A stretch of DNA of 31,603 nt, taken from the NCBI GenBank assembly GCA_900551505.1, contig URWK01000002.1, positions 1-31,603 of the forward strand, read 5' to 3'. Positions 1 to 7,047 of the stretch are shown piece after piece. Numbering within the stretch: the stretch's first letter is position 1; every line of letters starts with the position of its first letter. The position numbers were made by a program, and so were the translations under genes. The stretch comes from an uncultured Ruminococcus sp. GTDB lineage: Bacteria > Bacillota > Clostridia > Oscillospirales > Ruminococcaceae. The notes beneath the pieces are model-generated. The model searched no databases. It saw only the letters and a list, made by a program, of their open reading frames with translations, and was not told the DNA's origin.

Positions 1-834
1 GTTCTTTATTTTTTCAAGCTTTTCAATTACGCTGTCAAGTTCAACATTTTCGGCAAATTCCGCATTTCCGGAGTCGATGGAAGAAGCGAGAGCAGGCATT
101 ACAGGACATTTTGCGAGGACTTCAAGCCCGTCCTTTTCTGCAATTTCGTCAATTCTGCTTTCGCCGTAGATATAAATTTTCTTGTTGCAGTCAGGACATA
201 CAAGATAACTCATATTCTCCACAAGTCCGAGAATTTTAATATTCATCTGTTCAGCCATTCTTACAGCCTTTTCTACAATCATTGAAACCAAGTCCTGAGG
301 AGATGTCACTATGATAAGACCGTCAAGAGGAACAGACTGGAATATTGTAAGCGGAATATCTCCTGTTCCCGGAGGCATATCGACAAGCAGAAAATCTATA
401 TCGCCCCATATAACATCTGTCCAGAACTGCTTTACTACTCCGCCGAGAATAGGACCTCTCCAGATTACAGGCTGTTCGGGGTCATTTACGATAAGGTTTA
501 CAGACATGATTTTTATGCCAAGTCTTGTTTCAACAGGAAGAAAACCGGTTTCCGCACCTTCGGCTCTCTGGGTATCAAGCCCGAAAGCTTTCGGAATGGA
601 AGGACCGGTAATATCAGCATCAAGAATACCGACTTTATAGCCTTTTCTTGCAAGCTTTATGGCTGTCATGGTAGTAACCATTGACTTTCCGACACCGCCC
701 TTACCGCTGGCAATACCGATAACGTTTTTAATATGGCTCATGGGGTGCGGAGCTTCGATAAATGAGCTTTTCTTGTTCTCTCCGCAACTTCCGGCAGAAG
801 AACAGCTTCCGCAATCATGGGAACATTCAGACAT
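1..834 (-). CDS. Mrp/ApbC-family iron-sulfur cluster carrier ATPase (C-terminus cut by window edge)
   Basis: This P-loop ATPase of the Mrp/ApbC/NBP35 family is expected to carry and deliver Fe-S clusters in the cytoplasm. The ATG at 834 is preceded on the minus strand by a GAGG ribosome site about 10 bases upstream. The 278 visible codons are open to the window edge, so the C-terminus is missing. Residues 44-51 read GKGGVGKS, the deviant Walker A of the ParA/MinD superfamily. A DMPPGTGD motif follows mid-protein, and CPDC at residues 213-216 is the family's cluster-binding CxxC. The N-terminus is unusually cysteine-rich, with four Cys between residues 4 and 17, as in NBP35-like members. It is divergent from the NRPS operon and separated from it by two tRNA genes, so no functional link is implied. 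Family assignment is secure; its client proteins are unknown. Confidence 0.93.
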   Translation of the reverse strand, partial: MSECSHDCGSCSSAGSCGENKKSSFIEAPHPMSHIKNVIGIASGKGGVGKSMVTTMTAIKLARKGYKVGILDADITGPSIPKAFGLDTQRAEGAETGFLPVETRLGIKIMSVNLIVNDPEQPVIWRGPILGGVVKQFWTDVIWGDIDFLLVDMPPGTGDIPLTIFQSVPLDGLIIVTSPQDLVSMIVEKAVRMAEQMNIKILGLVENMSYLVCPDCNKKIYIYGESRIDEIAEKDGLEVLAKCPVMPALASSIDSGNAEFAENVELDSVIEKLEKIKN

Positions 835-859
835 AAGTTTTTACCTCACTTTATTATAA

Positions 860-1337
860 TATCAAAATATTATTATATCTCTTAAAAAAGACCATGATAT
901 TACTAAATTTCCGCTTTACTGTGAATAAACTCTTTAATTTTGCTTTTAGTATATAATCTTCGGGAGTAATCTTAGGCAATCCGCATAAAGCGTTGTTACA
1001 TTTCTGTAATAACATCTAAGATTAATTATTGATTTTTGTGTAAAAAGTCGATTGCAAATACACATTAAATCGTTTAAAATAATAGTGACATTAGATTTCA
1101 TCTTAATATCACTTGAATATACGGATTGAAGCCAATTTTTATAATTGACCGTGAGAAGAACACAAGTATTAATTTAGTAAATTATAAATTAGCGTAAGAT
1201 TACTTACAAACAAAGTCACGTTAATATGTAGGTGATGATGACACCGAATTTACGTTTTTGGAGTGTCACACAAACGGGAGCAGCAATTGCAAAACCGGAC
1301 ACGTTGAAGAAAGAAGTAAACTTTGTTGTTTTTATAA
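860..1337. other. AT-rich intergenic spacer with no recognisable gene
   Basis: This stretch is strongly AT-rich and holds no open frame with a convincing ribosome site and protein family. I see no tRNA, riboswitch or CRISPR pattern in it. Its left end must contain the minus-strand promoter of the Mrp gene; TATAAT-like strings occur on the minus strand around 849-880, but none has a well-placed -35 element. An open frame at 1232-1432 on the plus strand looks fortuitous. Confidence 0.6.
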
Positions 1338-1424
1338 GAAATTATAGAGTTTACACATCAGGCAACGGCTTCTGCCGGAACAACTCCGTTAACAGGTATT
1401 GCAGGCTTTTCAAGAAAGAAATAA
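1338..1424 (+). pseudogene. Decayed remnant of a surface-protein C-terminal anchor signal
   Basis: In the frame ending at the TAA at 1422-1424, the translation ends ...TTPLTGIAGFSRKK. This matches both ends of the C-terminus of the surface protein encoded just downstream, which has VTPSTGVAGVAG, then a hydrophobic stretch, then SRKKR. In the remnant the hydrophobic stretch between GIAG and SRKK is missing, and the frame is closed by a stop codon at 1335-1337 just upstream. The simplest reading is a deleted, non-functional tail of a paralogous surface protein. It is followed by a terminator, as a real gene end would be. The match is short, so this is a moderate-confidence call. Confidence 0.5.
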
Positions 1425-1469
1425 TTGAATAAAACTCCTATTGAAAATAATCAGGTAGTTCGTGTTAAG

Positions 1470-1506
1470 ATACCGCCTTTAATGAAATCAAAGGCGGTAT
1501 TTTTTG
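1470..1506 (+). terminator. Rho-independent terminator
   Basis: A stem of about 11 bp has arms ATACCGCCTTT (1470-1480) and AAAGGCGGTAT (1490-1500). A 9-base loop separates them and a run of T follows directly. It lies just after the surface-protein remnant and probably ended that ancestral transcript. Confidence 0.85.
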
Positions 1507-1521
1507 AATTAGCCAAGGGGG

Positions 1522-1540
1522 ATTATCTTTGTAAGATAAT
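1522..1540. repeat. Perfect 8-bp inverted repeat upstream of the surface-protein gene
   Basis: ATTATCTT (1522-1529) and AAGATAAT (1533-1540) are separated by TGT. The repeat sits about 90 bases before the surface-protein start codon and has no T-tract, so it is not a terminator. It could be an operator for a dimeric regulator, but no regulator family is indicated. Confidence 0.45.
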
Positions 1541-1627
1541 AGCGAAATATACATTGAATACACAAGATTATCGGCAATCGGGTTTTTCCCATATGCTGAA
1601 ATAAAAATAATATGGAGGATTCTAACA

Positions 1628-2518
1628 ATGAAAATCAAAAGTATTGTCAGCAGTTTTCTTGCAGTAGCTATTGCTATGACTGCAACAACTGCACTTACAT
1701 CAATTGACGCATCCGCAGAAGACTACGGTACAGCATGGGTTATGTTCACAGGTACTGATGAACGTACAGAAAAGGACAAGGGCAGTTCAGATAATGTTGA
1801 TGCCACTATCACAAAAGACGGCTCTTACACAGCAACAGCCGTTGCTGCTCCTGCTGAAAAACTTCAGCTTCTTGTTCTCCAGACAGACTTGAAGGATACA
1901 GATTATCCGGACGTTAAAATTACAGTAGATTCAATTACCGTAAACGGTGTTGCAGTTGAATATACACAGAGTGATGATGCTTTCAAGATGGAAGAAGATA
2001 TGGGCTATCGTGTAAATATTCTTAACACATTGGGTAACGATGCCGTAAAGGATATTGCAGAAGACGTTGAACTTCCTGAAGGAGATGGCGGAAACGCAAC
2101 AATTGAAGTTTCATTCAGCGTTTCAGGACTTGAATCTTCTGATTCTTCAAGTTCAGATTCAGAAAGCACTTCAGAATCGGAAAGCAGTTCTTCTGATTCT
2201 TCAAGTTCAGAATCGGAAAGCAGTTCTTCCGATTCTTCAAGCTCGGAATCAGAAAGCAGTTCTTCTGATTCCTCAAGTTCAGACAGTTCAAGTTCAGACA
2301 GTTCAAGCTCAGACAGTTCAAGCTCAGATTCAGACAGCACCTCATCAGTAGGTTCAGATTTGGAAAGTGTCGAAACATCAAGCAGTTCAGCAGAAACAAC
2401 CACAACTGCCAGTGATTTAGGTGTTACACCGTCAACAGGTGTTGCAGGCGTTGCAGGACTTGTAACTCTCTCAGCACTTGCAACAGGAGCTGTTGTAATC
2501 TCACGCAAAAAGAGATAA
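1628..2518 (+). CDS. Secreted Ser/Asp/Glu-rich surface protein with C-terminal anchor-like signal
   Basis: I do not recognise a named family. The ATG at 1628 has a GGAGG ribosome site 8 bases upstream. Residues 1 to about 30 form a classic signal peptide: a basic start (MKIK), a hydrophobic core and an ASA cleavage site before ED. A compact domain of about 130 residues follows, with alternating hydrophobic segments suggesting beta structure. Residues of about 167-250 are a low-complexity spacer of Ser, Asp and Glu. The C-terminus reads TPSTG, a hydrophobic segment of about 20 residues, then SRKKR. That layout resembles a sortase signal, but the motif is PSTG rather than LPxTG, so anchoring by sortase or by simple membrane retention are both possible. 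The spacer would hold the domain away from the envelope. It is monocistronic and unlinked to the NRPS operon. Confidence 0.8.
   Translation: MKIKSIVSSFLAVAIAMTATTALTSIDASAEDYGTAWVMFTGTDERTEKDKGSSDNVDATITKDGSYTATAVAAPAEKLQLLVLQTDLKDTDYPDVKITVDSITVNGVAVEYTQSDDAFKMEEDMGYRVNILNTLGNDAVKDIAEDVELPEGDGGNATIEVSFSVSGLESSDSSSSDSESTSESESSSSDSSSSESESSSSDSSSSESESSSSDSSSSDSSSSDSSSSDSSSSDSDSTSSVGSDLESVETSSSSAETTTTASDLGVTPSTGVAGVAGLVTLSALATGAVVISRKKR
2131..2335 (+). repeat. In-gene tandem repeats coding the Ser/Asp/Glu spacer
   Basis: The spacer of the surface protein is coded by degenerate tandem repeats. A 36-bp unit (four SSSD/SSSE-type blocks ending in ESES) occurs about three times from 2142 to 2260. 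A 15-bp unit of the form TCAAGTTCAGACAGT (SSSDS) then recurs about four times from 2275 to 2330. Such arrays are prone to length change by slippage. Confidence 0.85.
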
Positions 2519-2554
2519 TCACGCAGAATAAAACCTGATATTCTATGATAATAT

Positions 2555-2592
2555 TTTCCGACAATGACAGTTTGTTATTGCCGGAAATTTAT
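2555..2592 (+). terminator. Probable terminator of the surface-protein gene
   Basis: TTTCCGACAAT (2555-2565) pairs with ATTGCCGGAAA (2577-2587) with one mismatch around an 11-base loop, followed by a T-rich tract. It is 37 bases after the stop codon of the surface-protein gene. The T-run is interrupted, so it may be weak. Confidence 0.55.
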
Positions 2593-2625
2593 TTATCACT
2601 GATAAAAATTTTTTCGGGAAAAAGC

Positions 2626-2654
2626 TTGACAAACAGAAATTTTTCTGATATAAT
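2626..2654 (+). promoter_or_regulatory. Consensus sigma-A promoter for the tRNA genes
   Basis: A perfect -35 TTGACA (2626-2631) and a perfect -10 TATAAT (2649-2654) are separated by 17 bases. Transcription would start about 45 bases before tRNA-Leu and probably covers both tRNAs down to the terminator at 2910. Confidence 0.92.
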
Positions 2655-2710
2655 TATTTTGTTGATTGAACAGCGGTTTAATCAATGAAAAACTTAATAT
2701 GTTTTTAAAT

Positions 2711-2791
2711 GCGAGTGTGCTGGAATTGGCAGACAGGCACGTTTGAGGGGCGTGTGTCTTTGACGTATGGGTTCAAGTCCCATTACTCGCA
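2711..2791 (+). tRNA. tRNA-Leu (anticodon GAG)
   Basis: The acceptor arm GCGAGTG pairs with the 3' TACTCGC (with a G-T pair). The anticodon stem CACGT/GCGTG encloses the 7-base loop TTGAGGG with anticodon GAG. The T arm is ATGGG-TTCAAGT-CCCAT. The enlarged variable region fits a class II tRNA. The discriminator is A, and CCA is not encoded. Confidence 0.93.
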
Positions 2792-2812
2792 CTTTTTTTA
2801 TGATTAAACGAT

Positions 2813-2905
2813 GGAGAAGTCGCCTAGCCCGGTTTATGGCGCACGACTGGAACTCGTGTATGGGTTAATAGCTCATCGAGGGTTCGAATCCCTCCTTCTC
2901 CGCCA
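2813..2905 (+). tRNA. tRNA-Ser (anticodon GGA)
   Basis: The acceptor arm GGAGAAG pairs with CTTCTCC, followed by discriminator G and an encoded CCA at 2903-2905. The anticodon stem ACGA/TCGT encloses loop CTGGAAC with anticodon GGA. A long variable arm and a GAGGG-TTCGAAT-CCCTC T arm complete the class II fold. It is the last gene before the NRPS operon. Confidence 0.95.
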
Positions 2906-2909
2906 GATT

Positions 2910-2947
2910 AAGCCTTTTGCGAATTTTTCGTAAAAGGCTTTTTGTTT
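2910..2947 (+). terminator. Rho-independent terminator after the tRNA pair
   Basis: AAGCCTTTTGCGAA (2910-2923) pairs imperfectly with TTCGTAAAAGGCTT (2927-2940) around a short T loop, followed by TTTGTTTT. It insulates the tRNA transcript from the downstream operon. Confidence 0.9.
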
Positions 2948-3188
2948 TGTACTACGACCGACTTTGAGAATAATAGAAAAGTCACAATTATAGTATGGCA
3001 TCAAGACATCAAAAATATATTAATAAATATAATATCAGGGAATGAGGTTTTCACTTAGCTTAATGTTTAAACTGATTATCAGGCTGAAAACTTCTGCAAT
3101 TTTATTTTACAAATATGGGAACAGAGGATTGAATGGCTTTAAGTTATTTTTCAAAACAAAATAAGCCATAAACATAGGTAATTGTTAC
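2948..3188. other. AT-rich intergenic spacer between the tRNAs and the operon promoter
   Basis: No open frame, RNA gene or strong repeat is evident. Some weak inverted matches occur around 3132-3170 (GGC...TTATTTT with AAAATAAGCC), but they contain a large bulge and are not convincing. Confidence 0.6.
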
Positions 3189-3217
3189 TTGACAAAACAA
3201 TGGTTATATGATAAAAT
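3189..3217 (+). promoter_or_regulatory. Sigma-A promoter of the NRPS/metallophore operon
   Basis: TTGACA (3189-3194), a 17-base spacer and TAAAAT (3212-3217) form a near-consensus promoter. It would give a leader of roughly 140 bases before the first gene. No further clear promoter or terminator is seen before the window end, so this is the best candidate for driving the whole 28-kb gene run. Confidence 0.8.
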
Positions 3218-3298
3218 GACGATAGAGTGAGCGACTGCTAACTGAAATTGTTGGTTCGTTAAGGCATATAATAGTGGGTAATTATATGTTGTTTTTAA

Positions 3299-3332
3299 TA
3301 TCAATAAGTTAGTCTATGCTAACTTATTGATA
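3299..3332 (+). promoter_or_regulatory. Perfect 14-bp palindrome in the operon leader (candidate operator or RNA hairpin)
   Basis: TATCAATAAGTTAG (3299-3312) and CTAACTTATTGATA (3319-3332) are exact inverted copies with a 6-base centre. TATAAT overlaps the right edge at 3331-3336. No T-run follows, so it is not a terminator. The GTTAG...CTAAC core recalls DtxR/IdeR sites, but those have a 1-base centre, so the match is not diagnostic. It could be a repressor operator inside the transcribed leader, an operator at a second promoter, or a stabilising 5' RNA stem. It ends 33 bases before the first start codon. Confidence 0.6.
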
Positions 3333-3365
3333 TAATCTTGTAAAAAGGAGAGAGTTTCAGAGAGT

Positions 3366-4223
3366 ATGAAGACAAATGATTTGAAAGATACATGGGTAGA
3401 TTTCTTCGGAATCTGTGTATCGGGGTTAATGAAAAATTACAGTTCCAGTAGAATACTGCATGACGAAAAGTCACGATACGAATTAATTGACAAAAATGAA
3501 GTGATAGATATTATAAAAGACACCAGAGATATTCTGTTTCCATTTTTCTTCGATAATATGGAGGAATATAACCCTACAGAACTTCTCAAAAAGTTAAAGG
3601 AAAGACTTATGGCACAAATTCTTATCGCACTGAGAAGCCGTTCAGATGAAAACGATGAGGAAGAAATATCAGAAGAAGCGGAAAAAATATGTCAGCAATA
3701 TATAATTAAACTGCCGGAGATACAAAAAATGTTGCTCCATGATGTAGAGGCAGCTTTCGAGGGCGACCCTGCGGCAGTAAGTTATGAAGAAATAATTTAT
3801 TCATATCCGGGGTTTTGGGCAACGATGGTTTACAGAATAGCTCATATCTTATATGGGAAAGTCCCTATGCTTCCAAGAATTATGACAGAATATGTACACA
3901 GCAGAACAGGAATAGACATCAGTCCGGGAGCGGAAATTGACGAATATTTCTTTATCGACCATGGAACAGGCGTTGTAATAGGAGAAACTGCGACTATAGG
4001 AAAACACGTTAAGATTTATCAAGGAGTAACTCTTGGAGCGATTTCGACTTATGACGGAAGAAGACTTAAAGATAAGAAAAGACACCCTACCATTGAAGAT
4101 AATGTAGTAATCTATTCGGGAGCATCAGTTCTCGGAGGAAATACAGTTATCGGAGAAAATTCTGTAATCGGCGGAAATGCATTTGTAACAAAATCCGTTC
4201 AGCCGGGAACAAAAGTTATATAA
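3366..4223 (+). CDS. Serine O-acetyltransferase (CysE/EpsC type)
   Basis: Serine acetyltransferase makes O-acetylserine from serine and acetyl-CoA, the committed step to cysteine. The 285-residue protein has an alpha-helical N-terminal half and a left-handed beta-helix hexapeptide C-terminal half. It shows DHGTGVVIGETA (His199) and RHP (His240), matching the two catalytic histidines of E. coli CysE (His158 and His193). This is the longer form common in Clostridia and Bacteroidetes. The only ATG is at 3366; AAGGAG lies about 15 bases upstream, a rather long spacing that could reduce translation. As the first gene of the operon it fits a dedicated supply of cysteine for three cysteine-activating NRPS modules. 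That role is inferred from context; a housekeeping role cannot be excluded. Confidence 0.9.
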   Translation: MKTNDLKDTWVDFFGICVSGLMKNYSSSRILHDEKSRYELIDKNEVIDIIKDTRDILFPFFFDNMEEYNPTELLKKLKERLMAQILIALRSRSDENDEEEISEEAEKICQQYIIKLPEIQKMLLHDVEAAFEGDPAAVSYEEIIYSYPGFWATMVYRIAHILYGKVPMLPRIMTEYVHSRTGIDISPGAEIDEYFFIDHGTGVVIGETATIGKHVKIYQGVTLGAISTYDGRRLKDKKRHPTIEDNVVIYSGASVLGGNTVIGENSVIGGNAFVTKSVQPGTKVI

Positions 4224-4244
4224 AAACAGAGGCGTATATTAGTT

Positions 4245-6431
4245 ATGAGCGAAAAGATAATTGAATATGATTTCAATTTCAGATATAAAGGTGAAACTGT
4301 CCAGTCGCTTTCTGATGTAAAAGGATTTATCGAAAAGGGAAAATGTACGGTATTGTGTGGAAGCAGTGGTTGCGGAAAATCAACGTTTCTGAGATGTATA
4401 AACCACCTTATACCGCAGTTCTATGAGGGAGAATTAAAGGGTTTTTGCCTCGTAAACGGGAAAGATACGAAAGACCTTTCAATCGGTGAAACAGGCGAGC
4501 TTGTGGCATCGGTATTCCAGGACCCGAGAAGCCAGTTTTTTACTACAGACAGTTCCGCAGAAGTTGCATTCGGGCTTGAAAATTTCGGATTAAGCCATGA
4601 AGAAATAGTAAAAAGAGTAGACAATGTGTACAGTGAATTCGGGCTTGAGAAACTGAAAGACCGAAATGTATTTGAATTGTCCAGCGGTGAACGTCAGCTT
4701 GTCGCAATTCTTTCAGCACAAGCCCTTGATACAGATATTTTTCTGCTTGACGAACCGACAGCGAACCTCGACCTTTCGGCAATTGAGAAACTTAAAAATC
4801 TGCTTATGGTGCTGAAAGAAAGAGGGAAGACACTTATCATCAATGAACACAGACTTTATTACCTTAGAGATATTGCAGATGAATTTGTGCTTATGGATAA
4901 AGGCAAAATTTCAAAGTGTTTTTCTGCCGAAGAAATAAAATCTCTTTCGGAAGAACAGCTTGCAGAGAAAAAACTCAGGGCAATCAGCCTTGACGAAATA
5001 AAGTTTGACCCTGTACAGAATGTCGAGCTTTCGGAAAACAATTTACTGAAAGCCGATAACATACATTTTTCATATAAGAAGAAAAGTGATGAAATACTTT
5101 CAGGGGTTTCATTAGAGGCGAAAACAGGCGATGTAATAGGGCTTATCGGTTCAAACGGAAGCGGTAAGACTACATTCGGAAAGCTTATAGGCGGTTTGCT
5201 GAATGCGACTTCAGGGAACTTCACATTTAACAATGAACCGCTTACGTCAAAGGTTTTGACAAGAAAAAGCATATTTATTATGCAGGAAGCAGAATTTCAG
5301 TTTTTCTCAAATTCCGTAACAAACGAACTTAGATACGGTAGGGAGATAACTCCGCAACTCGAAGCGGATATAGAGAGAATGCTTAAAATGTTCAATATGT
5401 GGGAATGTCGGGAAAGACACCCGTTTTCATTGTCAGGCGGGCAAATGCAGAAACTTGTACTTCTGCTTGCCTATTTTTCACCGAAACCGATAGTTATTCT
5501 TGATGAACCTACAGCAGGGCTTGACAAAGAGAGTCTTAAAAGCTGTTCAGACATAATAAACGAAATGAGAAAAAAGAAAATAGTGTTTATTATAACACAT
5601 GACCTTGAACTTATTTCAAAAGTCTGTACAGGCTGCATTTATATTTCAAAGGGAAAAATAGCTGAGAAATTTAAACTTTCAGGAGAAGACGACTTTAAGA
5701 GATTGTCCGACTGTATGCAGAATAAATTCAGCCTCAGCGACAATCAAAGACCACTTTCAAAGAAAGATACTTCAGACAGGTGCGACCTTAGAGTAAAATT
5801 TGCATATTTGTTAGTTGCGATACTGGTTACAGCCGGCAACACTCCGAAACTTACAGCAACGGTGTTCATAGCCTTAGTGTTGCTTACACTTTATGAAAAA
5901 CGTTTAAGGACGGCGATAACGGGCGGATTGCTTTTCGGAGGAATTTATGCATTGTACTTTATGTTTCCTCATTCGGTAATGGCTTTCGTTGCGAATTATT
6001 TTCCGAGGTTCATTGCCTTGTGGCTTGCACTTGCGGGAGTTTCGGAAAACGGGGATTCGGCAAGAGTTACGGCGGCATTGCGAAGTCTGCATATACCCGA
6101 AAAAGTTATTATGATAGCAACGGTAATATTAAGGTTTTTTCCTGTACTTATGAATGACCTGAAAATAATGTCGCAGTCAATAAAGACAAGAGATGTATTT
6201 GTAACATTTATGGATAAACTGAAAGGACTGCCGGAATATTGCGAAATAATTATAGTGCCAATGATGTTCAGAGTTATCAGAATTGCGGAAGCACTTTCAG
6301 CATCTGCCGAAACGAGGGGTATAGACCTTAAGAGAAAGCGTTATTCATACATAAAGTTTCATATCAAAGCAATGGATATTATTCTGGGTATTATCCTTGT
6401 TGGCTCAGTGGCAACGGGATTACTTATATAA
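4245..6431 (+). CDS. Fused ECF transporter energising module (EcfA-EcfA-EcfT)
   Basis: This 728-residue protein joins the three parts of an ECF energising module that are usually separate. The first ABC ATPase has Walker A GSSGCGKST (39-47), signature LSSGE (145-149) and an LLDEPT Walker B near residue 169. The second has Walker A GSNGSGKTT near 301, signature LSGGQ near 396 and ILDEPTAGLD near 420. From about residue 515 a membrane segment of EcfT type begins, with several hydrophobic helices and a coupling motif AETRGID near 688. It should power uptake through a small S component, most simply the next gene. Placement between cysteine supply and NRPS genes suggests import of the pathway product, its metal complex or a precursor. 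The family is clear; the substrate is inferred. Confidence 0.92.
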   Translation: MSEKIIEYDFNFRYKGETVQSLSDVKGFIEKGKCTVLCGSSGCGKSTFLRCINHLIPQFYEGELKGFCLVNGKDTKDLSIGETGELVASVFQDPRSQFFTTDSSAEVAFGLENFGLSHEEIVKRVDNVYSEFGLEKLKDRNVFELSSGERQLVAILSAQALDTDIFLLDEPTANLDLSAIEKLKNLLMVLKERGKTLIINEHRLYYLRDIADEFVLMDKGKISKCFSAEEIKSLSEEQLAEKKLRAISLDEIKFDPVQNVELSENNLLKADNIHFSYKKKSDEILSGVSLEAKTGDVIGLIGSNGSGKTTFGKLIGGLLNATSGNFTFNNEPLTSKVLTRKSIFIMQEAEFQFFSNSVTNELRYGREITPQLEADIERMLKMFNMWECRERHPFSLSGGQMQKLVLLLAYFSPKPIVILDEPTAGLDKESLKSCSDIINEMRKKKIVFIITHDLELISKVCTGCIYISKGKIAEKFKLSGEDDFKRLSDCMQNKFSLSDNQRPLSKKDTSDRCDLRVKFAYLLVAILVTAGNTPKLTATVFIALVLLTLYEKRLRTAITGGLLFGGIYALYFMFPHSVMAFVANYFPRFIALWLALAGVSENGDSARVTAALRSLHIPEKVIMIATVILRFFPVLMNDLKIMSQSIKTRDVFVTFMDKLKGLPEYCEIIIVPMMFRVIRIAEALSASAETRGIDLKRKRYSYIKFHIKAMDIILGIILVGSVATGLLI

Positions 6432-6469
6432 AGTAAAATAGGTAAAAAGGATTTTTGGAGGTAGTATTT

Positions 6470-7042
6470 ATGGATTCACAGAAATTAAAAATCAAAGACA
6501 TTATCACAATCACGCTTCTGGCGTTGATTAATGTCATTCTCTTTATGTTCAGTTCGCTTCTCTATGTAACACCGATTACAACATTGCTCATGCCGGTAAT
6601 CTATTCACTTATTGAAGGGATTGTGTTCTTCACAATTAATGTAAAGGTTCAGAAAAGAGGAGCGGCATTCCTGTACTGTCTGATAAGAGGTATACTTGGC
6701 GGTTATCTTCCATATATCATCTGTTATGTTGTTGCAGGAATAATTGCGGAAATCATAATTGGGAAAATGGGTTATGGAAAGGCTTCAGGAATGACAATAA
6801 GCTACATAATAATTGAAGTTCTTGCGGCAGTTGGCGGAACATTTTACCCATATGTTATTGCATATGATTCATTTTTCAGTGCGATAGATACTTCAGATGA
6901 CAAGTCAAGAAATGTACTTGATGCGGCAAATATGATTCATTCATGGGGAAGTATTTTACTTCTTGCGGGAATTGTAATTGCATCATTCGCAGGGGCATTG
7001 ATAGCAAAGAGAATTGTAAGAAAACATCTTGCTGAGGCATAA
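6470..7042 (+). CDS. MptD-family ECF transporter S component
   Basis: This is a small integral membrane protein of about 190 residues with five or six hydrophobic helices. It belongs to the MptD-type (Trep_Strep) putative S-component family, the substrate-binding half of an ECF importer. I chose the ATG at 6470 because TTGGAGG sits 8 bases upstream; a TTG at 6455 would fall inside that ribosome site. The GYGKASGM segment after the fourth helix is typical of the family. It follows the fused EcfA-EcfA-EcfT gene by 38 bases, so the two should form one transporter. The substrate is not known from sequence; context favours a thiazoline compound, its metal chelate or a pathway precursor. Confidence 0.82.
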   Translation: MDSQKLKIKDIITITLLALINVILFMFSSLLYVTPITTLLMPVIYSLIEGIVFFTINVKVQKRGAAFLYCLIRGILGGYLPYIICYVVAGIIAEIIIGKMGYGKASGMTISYIIIEVLAAVGGTFYPYVIAYDSFFSAIDTSDDKSRNVLDAANMIHSWGSILLLAGIVIASFAGALIAKRIVRKHLAEA

Positions 7043-7047
7043 GAACA

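Noticed and set aside
311..859. Plus-strand open frames over the Mrp gene
   Set aside because: They overlap the minus-strand Mrp coding sequence, which has intact family motifs from end to end.
1232..1432. Plus-strand open frame of 66 codons
   Set aside because: No ribosome site and no recognisable protein. The meaningful similarity in this stretch (the anchor-signal remnant) is in another frame.
2131..2335. Possible CRISPR-like array because of regular repeats
   Set aside because: The repeats are in-frame serine codon repeats without unique spacers.
2005..2508. Minus-strand Glu/Ser/Leu-rich open frame in the surface-protein gene
   Set aside because: It is the antisense reading of the Ser/Asp repeat. 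The plus-strand gene has a signal peptide, ribosome site and anchor signal.
3299..3332. Reading the leader palindrome as a terminator or as a DtxR/Fur box
   Set aside because: No T-run follows, so it is not an intrinsic terminator. The centre spacing does not fit the DtxR consensus, and the arms do not fit a Fur box.
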